Source: Trichomonas vaginalis G3
Taxonomy: Eukaryota > Parabasalia > Trichomonadida > Trichomonadidae
Reading direction: 5' to 3'
Length of the DNA stretch: 64,000 nt
NCBI RefSeq assembly: GCF_026262505.1
Contig: NC_067205.1
Span: forward strand, 19,775,645 to 19,839,644
A program made the position numbers and the translations under genes. The notes beneath the pieces were generated by a model. The model did not search any database and was not told the origin of the DNA. It saw nothing but the letters and a program-made list of their open reading frames with translations. Shown in pieces: positions 43,026 through 55,238 of the stretch. Every line of letters begins with the position of its first letter. Positions within the stretch are counted from its first letter, which is position 1.

Positions 43026-45893
43026 TTATTGAAATAAATCATCTTCGGCAATTTCAATGTTTTCTATCTTTTCATTTTTTGTTTCTTCTAAATTTATTTG
43101 AATGTCATCAAGTATTTGATCACTTGACATATACCTTTCAATTTCAATATCTCTGAAATCAATTCCAGAATGTTTGGACAAATCCTTATATTTTTTCATT
43201 ATATCCTCAGGAATTAATGATATTTCCAGACCAAAATGCTCTTCAAATAACTGAATCTCTTCATTTATTTTTTTCAATTTAATGAAATACGACTGTTTAT
43301 GATCACTTGTGTTTTTATCTGCCCGTGCATATCGATGCAAAATCGCTAAATCCACTTTCATTAAAGTGTGTACCGTCTTTAAAATTGTGGGATGTGAATA
43401 TACAATATTTGTATTTAACACTTTGTTGTACGATTCTACGCCATTATTAGAATAAATATTGTCGAATACTTTGAGCTTGCTGATTGAATTATAGCTTGTG
43501 CTCCATGTTTTAATAAAGTATTTTGCAAATTCATTTGTATCTTGAATGCATTTAATTTTATTACAAACCAAATCAAAAACTTCTTCTGGCATGAATGGAG
43601 AAGCGCATAATAACTTTAAAAGAATTTTATTGTTAAGATCTTCTGGATCACATTTTTTCTTGAAATTCTTAACTAATGCTGCAATAAAGTGATATATGCA
43701 TCCAGTCAATATGGTTTGCTCTCCTTTTCTTTTATAAATTGAGCCTTGAAGTGCTTTTTCGAAATCAGTTGTTATAACATCAAATGTTGATAAAGGAATT
43801 TTAATATCAGTATCATACTCCATAATACTAAATACTCTTTGATAATCAGTTTCTGTTCTTCCCGTCATGATTATATGTAAAAACGGTAGATACAGTTGAG
43901 TTGCTTGGTCAAAAATTAACAAATTTAATAATTGGCCATTCATTATTGATACAGGAACGACTTTGAAGGTTCCATCAATAAAACAATGTGATGAATACCG
44001 TGCAACTCGAATGAAACGTTCCAATCCAAAAAAATAATAGGCATTATCATTTTTTGTGCTTTGGGTAATAAAATATGATCTTTGATTAAAAAATTCTAAC
44101 ATTTCATTAATAAGATCAATCTCTGATTTTGATTTGACAGGATGAACTTCATAATACAGCTGTTGGACTTTCTTCTCTGATATCTGAATGAAATTAGTAG
44201 ACTGGGCTTGATTACAGTCATATATCAGTTGATTTGCATACTTTCTTGTTTCTGATATCGTTGCGGTTGGATTTTTGACAACATAATCTTGAACTTGAGA
44301 TTCAATATCATAGTTCATTGGATTTGTTCCTTTAATTATTTGAGATTGTTTTGCAGGTCGGCAGTTATGAAGTTTACTGTCTGGTTTTTCTTCAGGAGAA
44401 ATATTTAATTTCTCATCAAAGACTTTTACATGCATACAAAAGTTGCATCTAGGTTTATATCCGCAATAATAAATAATTTCTAAATAATTATTATGAGCAT
44501 TGTAACGTTGAAATCTCAAAGGATGACCATTTGTATATATGGTTAATGAATATTTAATACGTGCGGATTGGGAAATTGAAAATGTATGATAAGTCCTCAG
44601 AATATTTTTGATTCTTTTTCGGTGAATCTCTTTATTTTTATCATCAAAAGATTGATAATTAGGAATAAGTTCAATGCAAGCTTTATTAACGATAATAGAT
44701 TGTTTATGCGTTGAAAAATTATTTTGGTAATCATAAGCAAAATTTGGCACTAGATGTGTATTTTGTAAATCTGTTAATGGAGGATTATCGGTTAAATGAT
44801 TAGAAATTTGGGAAGAATAAGAAGCAGTTTCATTAGGTAGTGAGGATTGATGCTGAGGGATTTGACGCTGAATATCCGAATTTATTGTTGCATTTTGTCT
44901 TTGATTTGTGTTTGAAGGAGACTCCACTTATTGTTGCATTTTGTCTTTGATTTGTGTTTGGAAATGAAACTGCATTTATTGTTGCATTTTGTCTTTGATT
45001 TGTGTTTGGAAATGAAACTGCATTTATTGTTGCAGTTTGTCTTTGATTTGTGTTTGGAGGAGAAACTCCACTTATTGTTCATTTTGTCTTATATTTGAAT
45101 TTTGAGCAGTTACTCCACTTATTGTTGCAGTTTGTTCATCTAATAAAATTTGTTCATTCTCCTCCTCTTTGAATTCATTGAATTCTTCGGAACTTAAATA
45201 TCTGTTTAATAGAGAATCCGAGTTTTCGTTGTCTTCATCTTGAAATGGCCAATTCTTTCTTATATTGTTATCTTTATCATGAGTTTCTATAGAAAAATCA
45301 TTTTTATCCTTTTGTTTACTTTCTTCATCATAATCGATATCACTATCATTCTCACTATAAGAATCTTCAGCTTCTTCATTTGGTAAAATTGTCTCATATA
45401 ATTTATTTTTATTTCCATCTGAAATTGTTACTTTATACTCTCCTTCTAACATTTTTTTAATTTCATCAACAGGATTGAATACTTCCTGAAGACAATTGAA
45501 ATTCATGATTTTAATTGCTTCTTCTATTATGTTATTGCTCATATACAACGCAAACTTGGCTGCCCACAATAAATTTTCGTCATTTTGTGATATTTGATTA
45601 ATCTTTTTGTCTTGATCTTCAGAAGTTTTTATACTGTTTACAATCGGAATTGAAAATAAGTTAAAAGGCTTCTTTTTTCTTTTAATATTGATAGTAATTT
45701 TGTTATTACAGCGCAAATTATCCAGAACACCTAAATTTTTGTTATTTGTTGTTAATTCGAATGTGTTTAGAGGTAAACTTAGCTTGTGAGATATATATAA
45801 ATAAAGTGTTAATGCTTTAACCGCTCTTGGTGGAATGACATATAATTTTGTATCCTTATAAATAAATTTAATGTAGTTTTCCATTTTTGTCAC
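43026..45893 (-). pseudogene. MULE transposase with possible ubiquitin-like N-terminus, frame broken
   Basis: Two long open pieces: 45072-45893 (273 codons, ATG start) and 43026-44927 (633 codons without an ATG). They are separated by five 48-bp repeats coding NTNQRQNATI-type 16-mers (44881-45100). In this coding repeat one unit is 2 bp short (near 44915) and one lacks a G (near 45079), so a single ~950-codon gene has probably lost its frame twice. The N-terminal ~65 residues (IKFIYKDTKLYV, LPLNTFELTTNNKNLGVL, NKITINIKR) look like a beta-grasp/ubiquitin-like fold. They are followed by a long acidic linker. The 633-aa part has a Cys/His zinc-binding segment (YYCGYKPRCNFC ... LHNC, ~150-195) and the MULE DDE core: FIDGTFK (~318), TTDFEKA (~395), GCIYHF, and NNGVESYN (~515). 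Confidence 0.8.
44881..45100. repeat. Five 48-bp repeats in the MULE transposase gene
   Basis: TTATTGTTGCATTTTGTC recurs at 46-48 bp steps (about 44881, 44927, 44975, 45023, 45071), coding a Gln/Asn-rich 16-mer linker. Confidence 0.85.
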
Positions 45894-48741
45894 TTTTTAA
45901 GATCTTACAAAATATAGTTGATTTTTATCACTATTGAAATAAGATAAATAATGTAAGGACTCTAATTTTGTTATAAATATGAATGAAAACAGTAAAATGG
46001 ATAACTTAAATATATAAAAATAAATATTGGAACAAAGCTATAACAAATTTTCATTCTTATTTATAAATTGATAAACCAAAGTAATACATTTTATTACATT
46101 TCGTGTAACATATACTAATATATAGATATTTTTTGAGATAATGTATTTATCTGTAAAAATTGTATGTGATCAAATTTGATTGATAAATTTATTCAGTAAT
46201 AATAAATTGCATGTACAATATATTATTGTCTTGCCATTTTTTTGCTCATAATAAAAAATCTTTAAAAATGATAACAATAAAAGAGTATTAAGTAAAAATT
46301 TATACATCCAAAATATATTTCAGTAACAGCATAATACGCCTATGCTAATTTTTAGTTCTTAAATTAAATAGATGTCCCTAATCCCATAGATATTCACCAA
46401 ACTTGGCAAATTCTGAACGTGATCTACATATCCCTAGCAAGTAGATCATATTGGTATACGTATCTTGATCAAATAAAAAGAATATTTGTTGAATAATTTC
46501 TGTTCAAATTAAAAGTTCTTCAACTTACGGTAAATCTATCTGCCTTAAAAAGTATTACGATATTATGCAAAGTCAATTTTCTCCAAAAAATATTTGAAGA
46601 TGATACTTTAAGTATACCAAAAATACAAGAATTTTGAGAGAACTCAATGAATTTTTGTGAAGGTGGAGTTAAATTGAGAAGATTTTTGGTCAGAGAAAAA
46701 CAAAAATTACTATCTGATAAAATGGTATTAAAATGAAAAAAGTTTAAACAAAGGAAATGAAGAATTTATATTATATTAGAATTTAAAGAGTAAATATAAA
46801 AGATTGAAAGAAAGAATAATAATAGGATTCTTGAATGCAACATTTGGAATGATGTTTCCAGTTGTAGATGTGTTAAGCAAAGAGAGATAATGATAGTTTC
46901 TTGAGTTTTGAGTTAAGCTTGTTGTAGATGAGAGAGAAATTTTGACGAGACTGAGGAACTTCATTTGGAATGATGTTTCCAGTTGTAGATGTGTTAAGCA
47001 AAGAGAGATAATGATAGTTTCTTGAGTTTTTGCAATTAACCATCCTCAATGACTATTGTTTTAATATAATTTTTAAATTTTTTAAAACTGACATTTTAGT
47101 TGTATATTTTTTCTAACAAAGGTACATTCACTAGGCGATAACAGTAAAATGGGATGAAAATATGATAAATAGCATCCCTATATAGTGCCAAACAATATTT
47201 ATACGGGCCAAAAAAATTTGGCTAGAGATTTGGCGAGTTATAAAACTTAGAAAATTGAGAGGGATTTTTATTTTTGAATTTTTTTGGAAAGTTAAAATTG
47301 CGATTAAAAATCGATTTCCAGGAGAACTAAGCATCTCATCATATATTTAAATCGATAAAAATATTAAATAATAGTTGAATAGTATAACAACGTGAAATTA
47401 TGGCTGAATCTACAGAAAAAATGAACATATTTGACATTTTTGAAAATTCATACGTTAGATGGTGACAGACTCATAAACTATACTTTAGCTAAGATTGATA
47501 TATGGTTTCAACAACACATGGTTAAAATTGTAAAAATATTTTAGATTTCAAAAAATATATATGGTAATATAATGGAACAAAGTCAACAAATAGCATGTTA
47601 AATATGTTATAATTAACTTTTTATTAGATCCAATAGTAGATATCGAATGGTTTCCAGCTTTATGGTTAAATATTTTCTTTTCGAGCTTCTCTTTAACTGT
47701 TGTATTAAGGTTGTAAATTTTTGATGCTAGAAACTATGGAATCTTCTTTGCTGCTGCATTTTTCTTGAGAGTTCTTGCAATTTCGAATAGATCTGCGCAT
47801 TGTATGAAATTGAGGCTTTAAAATATCTTGAAAACAGAATAGGACTGCTTTTCCAAAGGAATGCTTACTTGTAAATCAGAGAGTTTCAAAATTGAGAGCA
47901 AGATTATCATCATAACTTTCGATTTTGCTGCGAAAAAGGAAGACAAGTAATTAACAAATCATTTACTGTTGTTCATCAAAAGAAGAAAACTTTGATAACA
48001 ACTAATGATGATAAAATCAAGCTATCTTTTAATATTTTAAATTGATAAGACATTCAAAATATTTGAATGGTTTAAAATATTTTCTTTTAATTTCTATAAG
48101 ATATTATCATGATTATATAATAAAATTTAAATTTTTATTCAAAAAGGCAATATTTCAAACTTTTAATTTCAAAAATCTTAATTCTGCAATAAGTGTATTT
48201 AATTGTAGCAAATTTAATGATCCTTCGTCATGCTTAGCAATTTGGAACTCATAAATTAATGATTTCTTCAAGTAAAATTCTGCATTATTTCAAAAGTCAA
48301 TAATTCTCTAGTAACTTTTCTTCAAACCCTAACCATTATATTATATGTATAATGGAGAATAATTGCAAAGAAAGATAGCCGAATTTACTGGGTAGTTCTT
48401 GTGATGCGAAATAATTGCAAATTAACACATAGTTTTAACAGCATCAATCTCTTTTTGCTCTCATTTAAATGCATTCGCACACTTTAATTTTGAAATATAA
48501 GAGTTTTGGAAATTATCAAATTTATCTGCTCAAATACTATAGATCTTCATAAGTGTTAATAGAATCACCAGCCTTACATATAGTGTTTAATATAATGATG
48601 CACATCATACTGGGATTTATTCCTTATTCATCTAGTTATTATAAGATTTACAACCCCATGAAAATTTAAAATTTTGTCAAAAATAGTGAATGTACCTTTT
48701 TTCTAACACAACTATCAATAAATTGTAATATCATTATACTA
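45894..48741. other. Non-coding right half of the MULE
   Basis: About 2.8 kb without a convincing frame. It holds a ~70-bp direct duplication (about 46846-46914 and 46966-47032, GTTTCCAGTTGTAGATGTG) and scattered stops in all frames. It may be captured host DNA (a Pack-MULE-like cargo) or old filler; no gene recognised. Confidence 0.45.
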
Positions 48742-49527
48742 TATATTAATATGAATTTTTATAGAAAAGCTTTTTTTTTTCTCAATTTTTAATTTCATTT
48801 CAGTCTCTAAACTTTCTTACTATGTAAAAACGTATTATTATAGTAATAAAATAAAATACATGTTTATTCGATCTCGTATTTCAAAAAAATAAAATTACTT
48901 ATATAAAAAGATTCTCTTTAGTCAACTTTCTTTTTGAATCTCTAATAAGTTTTTACTGTTGCTTCTATATATTAAGTATTGATTCTTGTAGTAAAGAAAA
49001 TCCGGAACGTTTATTTATTAGAATACTCGAACTTTGACTTACATATTACTAATTGTAATTATTTTCAAGAGCTATTTCTATTACTCCTACTTGTTCGGCT
49101 TAAAATCTGCTATATTGTTAAGATAAACTAAGTCTAAATTTTGAACCATTTTTTGAAGTTTAAAGTGTAATACATATCGATTTTTTATCCGAATTTAAGA
49201 ATTGCTTCAAAGTTTTAGCGTGAAATCGTGCATTTTTTCTAATGAAATTGTTATTATAAGATAAGCAATCTGAGTTTTTTTGAATAATATGTCACTACAC
49301 ATGATAGAGCGTTACGTGCTGAAAAGTTACGCTTCGTTCTGAAAGTGGTAATGAAGTTTTATTAGAATTCATCAAAAAAACGTATGAAAATAATCGTATG
49401 TCAAAATGTGAGCACTTCTCAAAATTTGCTCACATTTTGACTATTTTTGTGAGATCTTCCTCACAATTTTTGACAAACGTACAAAAAGTGCCAAAATGTG
49501 AGCAAATGTGAGCAAATTTTTTATCTC
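48742..49527. repeat. MULE right terminal inverted repeat (~786 bp)
   Basis: Inverse of 41829-42617, ending GTGAGCAAATTTTTTATCTC next to the ATAATTTT duplication. Confidence 0.9.
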
Positions 49528-49533
49528 ATAATT

Positions 49534-51173
49534 TTAAACATTTCTATTCATCAATATTTCATCATATGAACTTCTATACTGTGGTGGTGTACCTGTTGGA
49601 TGATATTTCAAACCTTCATCCGGTGTCCATGTCCAATCTGTAGTCCTAGTAAACCAAACTTGAGGAGGATTTGTCACCTTTGAACAGTAAGTGTCATTTT
49701 CACCCTGAATGATTGGATAAGCTTTCACTTGTACTGTAACTTGCGAGTTGAAAGTTTCTAATCCATCAAAGAATATACCCGCTCCATCACGTTGAACTGG
49801 AATAGTGCATAAGAATGAAGTTTGGTCTTTCCATGTTCTAGCTAATGGCGTGCCATCATCTGCATTCAGTGGTCTAGTTAATGAGTCCTCGTATTCTTCT
49901 GTGCATTCATTCACTCCATCTAAATCAGAAGCTTGAAGCATACGTGTAAAGAATATGTCACCCACTGTGGTCATCGCTTGATCGGGGAAGTTTCTGGAAT
50001 CTATAGTGACCTGAAGACCTCGAAGCATTGGATTTTCTAAAACTGTTCTTTGCATTGCATTCTTCGGAAATGCTAACACAACATCTGTAACATTATGAAG
50101 AGCGTATGAGAAATCAGAGCTAATACCTTCAGGAGTGATGCAACCTCCATTTAGTGAACGAACGTCAATATGTTGAGCTGGAATCATGAATGGATCTTCC
50201 TTACTGAATAAACGTGGTATTGCTTTAACTGATTCTTCAATTAAACCGTATCCTGGTGTAATGCATTTATCCTCTAAAACTTCCATCTTTGTGCATGAAA
50301 TAATAACGTCATCAACTGTTGCGTCAGCAGATGTAGCGGCTAAGCTTGTAATTAATTTGGCAGGAAGTCCGATTTGTTGGAATTTGCGATCATATTTATA
50401 AACATGATTCATAATCTTTTCATAATTTTCATCAGTTATCTTTTCATAAACGTAATTTTGTAAATCAGCAACTCTTAACGGGTCAACCTGACAAAATACT
50501 AAAGTATCCCTGAAAACATAATATTTAAGAATGATTTCACCAAATGATTTAGGATAATCATCGAACGCCTGAAATGCTAACAAATCATTTACCGGAATAA
50601 TCATATCAAAAGTGACATCAACTTCTTCATTTGCTTTCTTGAAAACTTCTGAAGGGTCAATATATTTACCACATACTGAGTTATCATATTTTTGAACATT
50701 ATTATATAACGAATGAACAAACTTTTTAACTTTCCTTTCTGATTTTGGTTTATATGTTGCAAATGCGAAAGATTCACGGGCGCAATCCATCTGAAGATAA
50801 CCTGCATCACCTCTTTCGGTTTCTACTTCTAATTGTTTAAAGCTTTGATTTGATGATTTGTAACCAACGAATAAACGCATGCATTTAAAAGCGGCATCAC
50901 ATGTGAAAGCTTTATTTGAAACTAGAGTTGCTTTAACTTTGCGTTTAATATATGTGTCACCTAATTGGTTCACATCATGAGCCGGATTTGTAATTCTTAA
51001 ATGAGTTTGTTTATCATCAAAATATGGAGTATCAGAGTCATAGCATGAACTTTCAAGTTCTCTATAATATCTTCTACGTCATTCTTTGCGAATATTTCAT
51101 TTATCTTTTCGAATGAATGAAACACATTTCCATTAATCGGTTTAGTGTTTGGCACCAAATAGTTAGTCGTCAT
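49534..51173 (-). pseudogene. P2 part: major capsid protein (double jelly-roll type)
   Basis: Fossil with about one break. The start region (MTTNYLVPNTKPINGN) and the long 479-codon stretch give a protein of normal Polinton capsid length (~540 aa). Strand-rich segments such as VDVTFDMIIPVNDLLAF, FGEIILKYYVFRDTLVF and IFFDGLETFNSQVTVQVKAY fit the double jelly-roll fold. It is not closely similar to the P1 capsid, so P1 and P2 are different lineages. Confidence 0.65.
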
Positions 51174-51242
51174 TTATTAATAAATAAAAAATCAAAATTA
51201 AAAGATGAAAATGAATTTTTAATTTTAATGAAATAATCAACT

Positions 51243-51458
51243 ATGGCTGCAGGTATATTTAAGAAACTGTGGAATAGAGTAAAAAGAGGAGCGAGTAAAG
51301 TTTGGGAAACATTGAAGAAGAGGGCAAATTGGATATTTAAGAATAAAGAAGCAATTAGTGACGTTGCTGAATCAATAACACCAAAAGCTGCCCCAATAAG
51401 AGAAGTTTTAAATAAAGGAGAAAAAGTTTATCAAAGACTACAACCGATACTAAGATAA
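51243..51458 (+). CDS. P2 part: amphipathic basic protein, 71 aa
   Basis: MAAGIFKKLWNRVKRGASKV followed by a Trp/Lys helix and a polar tail. Shares MAAG(I/F)FKKLW with the convergent 78-aa gene, so the two are probably duplicates. Likely membrane-active minor virion protein. Confidence 0.5.
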   Translation: MAAGIFKKLWNRVKRGASKVWETLKKRANWIFKNKEAISDVAESITPKAAPIREVLNKGEKVYQRLQPILR

Positions 51459-51518
51459 AAATAATTTTAAGCCGCTAAGCAGCGAGATGATCCATAGGAT
51501 CTCATATTTATTTTTCCA

Positions 51519-51755
51519 CTATCTACCTCCTATTTTATTAAGTATTCTTTCAGCAATTCCACCAACTGCGTTACCTGCTTGTGCTCCCATCGCCGGATTA
51601 CCTGCTTTAGTACCTAATACACCACCTATGATAGTTCCTGCCGTTTTCGCTACTGGTGCCAAAAAGTTTGCAACGGGTTTAATAATCTTTTTATAAACCC
51701 AACCCGCAGCTTTCTTAATTCCATCCCATAATTTTTTAAAGAATCCTGCCGCCAT
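51519..51755 (-). CDS. P2 part: amphipathic protein with Gly/Ala-rich tail, 78 aa
   Basis: MAAGFFKKLWDGIKKAAGWV, then IIKPVANFLAP and a Gly-rich segment (GTIIGGVLGTKAGNP) as in membrane-penetrating virion peptides. Convergent with the 71-aa paralogue, 60 bp apart. Confidence 0.5.
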   Translation of the reverse strand: MAAGFFKKLWDGIKKAAGWVYKKIIKPVANFLAPVAKTAGTIIGGVLGTKAGNPAMGAQAGNAVGGIAERILNKIGGR

Positions 51756-51826
51756 TTCTGATTTAATATTAATTAAAAAATATATTTCATCACTTATATT
51801 CTAATTTTTATTATGATAAATGATAA

Positions 51827-52180
51827 ATGAAAATAAAAATAAATGAAACAGAGGAGGAAGAAATAAATGAAAGTGAAAATGTTCAACAAAAAAATAAACG
51901 TTGTTAAACCAATTACTGAAATAAAATTTTTTTCATCTGTTGAAGAATTTAATGACTGTTATGCAAATTATTTGAAGAATTGACAACATGTAAATTGAAT
52001 AAAATGTTTAAAGTTGATGGATTCAAAATTTCAAAAATAAAAGGAGTGGTTAGTTTGAAATCTATTCCTCAATCAAGAATCACCTCATTAATGAAAATAG
52101 ATGATTTAACAAAAAGAATAGAAGAGATTGAAGAAAGAATGAATCAAATAACTGATTTCATAAATTCAAATAATCATTAG
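51827..52180 (+). pseudogene. P2 part: small coiled-coil protein remnant
   Basis: Fossil with about two breaks. Acidic N-terminus (NETEEEEINESENVQ) and a C-terminal heptad region (LTKRIEEIEERMNQITDFI). No family recognised. Confidence 0.4.
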
Positions 52181-52184
52181 TTTC

Positions 52185-52657
52185 TTAAAGTTCTATGTTG
52201 AACTCATCAAATTCTTCTTCATCATTACCATTACCTTTAGCGAGTTTATTTACTCTTTCAACTTTATCTTTTGATAGTCTATCGTTTAATTTTTTCTGAA
52301 GTTTTTCGTTACCAAGTTCTAAAATTTTACATGATGATATTTAAACCCGTTAAATTCTTTTTCCTCAGTTTTAATCATTAATCTACAAAGAACTTTAGTG
52401 AGGTGGTTTTGTTGTTTAAACCATTTATCCTTAATATTTGTTATAAATTCAATATCCGGAATTAATTCCCAAATTTTTGAATTTTCGATTAATTTACCAT
52501 CAAATGCAAAAGCAATAGGTTTAATATTAAACTTACCTTTATAAAATAAACTTTGTATGCAATCATCAAAATAAACGTCTACTTGTTTAACCTGGGTGAG
52601 AATTGGTGAAAGTTTATCCATTAATTGATTCACAGTTACGAATTTTGATTCACTCAT
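52185..52657 (-). pseudogene. P2 part: unknown protein (starts MSESKFVTVNQL)
   Basis: Fossil with about one break. The main part is 112 residues with a mixed fold; the downstream part is an acidic/basic helical tail. No family recognised. Confidence 0.4.
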
Positions 52658-52722
52658 TTCTTACGAATTAAAAAAATAAATTATTCAAAAATGTAAGACA
52701 TGAATTTTTAAAGTTTATTTTT

Positions 52723-53312
52723 TTATTCATGAAAATAATTATTTCTAATTTCTTTTACTCTCTCGTATATACTAGATTTAAAGAATTCAGAACATTTCCC
52801 ATAATCTCCTAAATGTTTTCTTATCCCTAACGTGTGCCAGTTATTATATGAAACTGAATAAACTTTATCTTTATCTTTACACCTTTCATCACTTCCAATA
52901 TATTTATATCTCATTTTGATTTAGCATTTTCATATTCATTAACGTTTAATAATTCACAGTCTTCCTTTTTAAATTGATGTTTAAGATATTCAGGATTTAA
53001 TACTCTACGTTTATATGCTCCTAACTTAGTTCTAAAGGTTTTTCTACAAAATTTAGGAATTCCATCCTCTTTAATGTCATCAATGATTTCCATTTCATTA
53101 TTTTCAATTTCTTCTTCTCGTTTATGGGGTCTTTGATTATGACTCCATTGATTCCATGAAATTAAATATTCTTTATCATTATATTTATACCTCATTAGCT
53201 TATTTTGGCTTTCATATTCATTTAATAATTCACAATCTTCATTTTTAAATTGAAGTTTAACCCATTCAGGATTTAAACAATGTTTAATTAATCGCGGAAT
53301 ATCTGACATCAT
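52723..53312 (-). pseudogene. P2 part: repeat-domain protein (phage/giant-virus type repeat)
   Basis: Fossil with about one break. A motif recurs three times in part: NPE-(W/Y)-hK-x-QF-K-x-EDCELLN ... MRYKY ... W-x-x-W or NNWH. This resembles the short repeat found in tandem in phage and giant-virus proteins related to homing endonucleases, though the Cys pair usual there is missing. Low certainty. Confidence 0.4.
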
Positions 53313-53464
53313 CTATATATAGCTTCTTTTATAAAAGATAAAAAAATAAATTATTTTAAAATTAATGTTTTTTTTTAATGATTTATATAAAAATATATTT
53401 TAATGCATCGTCTATATATAGATGTAACAAAAAAAGTCACTAAACCCTTCATACTCTACTACTA
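53313..53464. repeat. P2 right end sequence
   Basis: AT-rich, no gene. The last ~45 bp (ACAAAAAAAGTCAC, CCCTTCATA, CTACTAC) match the last ~50 bp of P3 (63222-63261) and then join the array unit at CGTGTTAC. Confidence 0.6.
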
Positions 53465-53687
53465 CGTGTTACATCTCATCGAGCTGATAATAACAAATTA
53501 TATTATTGTATTCAATGTAATGATAATACATTTCTCTGGGTAACTCCAAACTCCATAAATGATGAAACAAATAAATTATTTGTAAGGTACTTTTATAATG
53601 ACCGATCCTGTTGATGATGATTTATTTTTAACTCGAGAAGACAAAGATAATCCAAGCATTGTATTCAAAGAAAAATATAAAGATGAA
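53465..53687 (+). pseudogene. Chromodomain micro-gene, copy beside P2 (5' end missing)
   Basis: The RVTSHRADNNKLYY core and acidic second frame are intact, but the first six codons, ATG and initiator are replaced by the P2 end. Confidence 0.65.
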
Positions 53688-53724
53688 TAATATAACAATT
53701 TATAAATATAAACAAATAAAACAA

Positions 53725-54925
53725 TTAATCAATTCCTTTAAGGAACTTATTATTATAATTATAGGCTGATTTGGCATTATCTCTTTTGATTCTGGAGTAG
53801 ATTTATAATTATCATCATCTGAACTAGAATTATCGAGGAATTTTCGTTTAAAAGGCGAGGTTTTTGAATGGGTTTCTTTATTTGTTGTTGTTTTTGGAGT
53901 TGATTGTTGATAATTTTCTTTTGTGAAATTTTTGTTGTTGATTTGCTAATTTTAGGTGTATTGTAATTATACTTCTTTGGTGTATTGAATTTGTCTTGTT
54001 TGAGTCCGGATTCATCATCACTTGATGAAGAGAATATAAATCTTGATCCGTTTTTAAGAGTTAAAGGGGATATTTTATCTGGGTCACTATCGAATATATG
54101 GTTGAACTCAAATAGATATGTTTCATTAGACAAAACTGACTCTGAAAGTCGAGATCGATAATTCATTGTAGAAATGACCTGATATTTATCTGGATCTGTT
54201 TCGTATCTGTTCAGTTTAGGATATTTACTAACACGAAAGCCACGATGATCGTCATCACTAGCATAAACTCCGTCTTTTGGAATTCCAAGAAACAAAACTT
54301 CTTCGTTGTTTTCTTCTTCATATGAATATTCGTATTCAATATCAATATCAATTCCTGTGTTTAATTCTTGTTGTTCTTCAATAAATGCAGCATTTGGTTT
54401 TCTTTTGACTCTTTTTGAGCCTTTCTTAGGTTTTTCGTAAGGTTGACGAGGTTTGTAATAGTCATATTCTGGATAAAACTCGAAATTATCTTCTTTTTCT
54501 TCTTCTTCAAAATATGAATATGAATTTTTTGTATTTGTGGAAATTATTGATGTATTTATTTCAGATTTTTCTTCTGTAATGTCGTCAAGCTGTATTTGGT
54601 CTTGTGATGGAATTAATTCAGAAATTTTATTATTAATAGATTTTTTAATTGGTGATTCATTAAATAATTGATCTTCGGCTTCTTCTGATATACTTTCTAA
54701 TATTAAATTTGAATTAGAATTGTTTCTTACAAAGTTATTTTGAAAATGTAGGATTTCGTTAATTCTTGTACTACTTCGCCGACTTTCTGATGCAGAATCA
54801 TCGTTTTCGTAAGTTTGGTTTTGCTTTGGATGTGAAATTTGTCGCTTGCCTGCTCGATTTAAAATTTCTTTGATAGATTTACCTAATGTTGATCGTGGAT
54901 TCTTAAGTCTTGTCTTAACCCTCAT
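53725..54925 (-). pseudogene. 400-aa acidic protein, copy 7
   Basis: N-terminal ~345 codons intact from MRVKTRLKN, with several substitutions relative to copies 1 and 4 (for example SELIPSQDQIQ). One T is missing near 53921 and one G near 53796, so the tail ends differently after 382 codons. It is more diverged than the array copies and so outside recent homogenisation. Confidence 0.75.
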
Positions 54926-55141
54926 GTATGGAAATGCTTCTGAAACTTGGCAAATAACTTTTTTTTTGACAGTTGTCCCAAGATTCTTATTATATATTTG
55001 TCAAAAAAAAATCAGGCAATTAAGGCTGCAACCTATAGAAATAAAGGACAAAACATTAAACAGTTCAAGGATTACTATACACGTATGTGTGATGAGTATG
55101 TCAGGAAGTGGAAAGCATGTGTAATTGAAATTTTTATCATT

Positions 55142-55236
55142 TAATCAATAAACAAAATAGAAAAATGAAATTTACCAAAAAGAAAATTTATAAGTTTAAA
55201 AGAAGAACAAATTTTATTTTCTTTCTTTGGAGCAAA
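55142..55236 (-). pseudogene. Beta-helix 3' scrap, interrupted by TA element
   Basis: Matches the type I beta-helix 3' end up to the insertion at TA 55237-55238. Confidence 0.6.
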
Positions 55237-55238
55237 TA

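Larger units (their letters stand above)
41829..49527. mobile_element. Mutator-like DNA transposon (MULE), 7,699 bp
   Basis: Flanked by an 8-bp target duplication ATAATTTT (41821-41828, 49528-49535), with terminal inverted repeats of about 788 bp starting GAGATATAAAAATTGCTCAC. It encodes a MULE transposase (43026-45893, minus) and has ~2.8 kb of non-coding DNA on the right. It sits in the short spacer between the capsid and ATPase genes of P2. The near-perfect inverted repeats suggest a fairly recent insertion, although the transposase frame is disrupted. Confidence 0.9.
39517..53464. mobile_element. Polinton piece P2 (left end in gap), split by a Mutator-like element
   Basis: Minus-strand order from the right: repeat-domain protein, unknown, amphipathic pair, major capsid, [Mutator-like insertion], packaging ATPase, unknown 299-aa, unknown 102-aa, and a partial gene at the gap. 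Without the insertion it is ~6.2 kb. About eight breaks; middle-aged. No polymerase or integrase. It ends at the same base of the array unit as P3, and both share CCCWTCATA-type end sequence. Confidence 0.75.
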
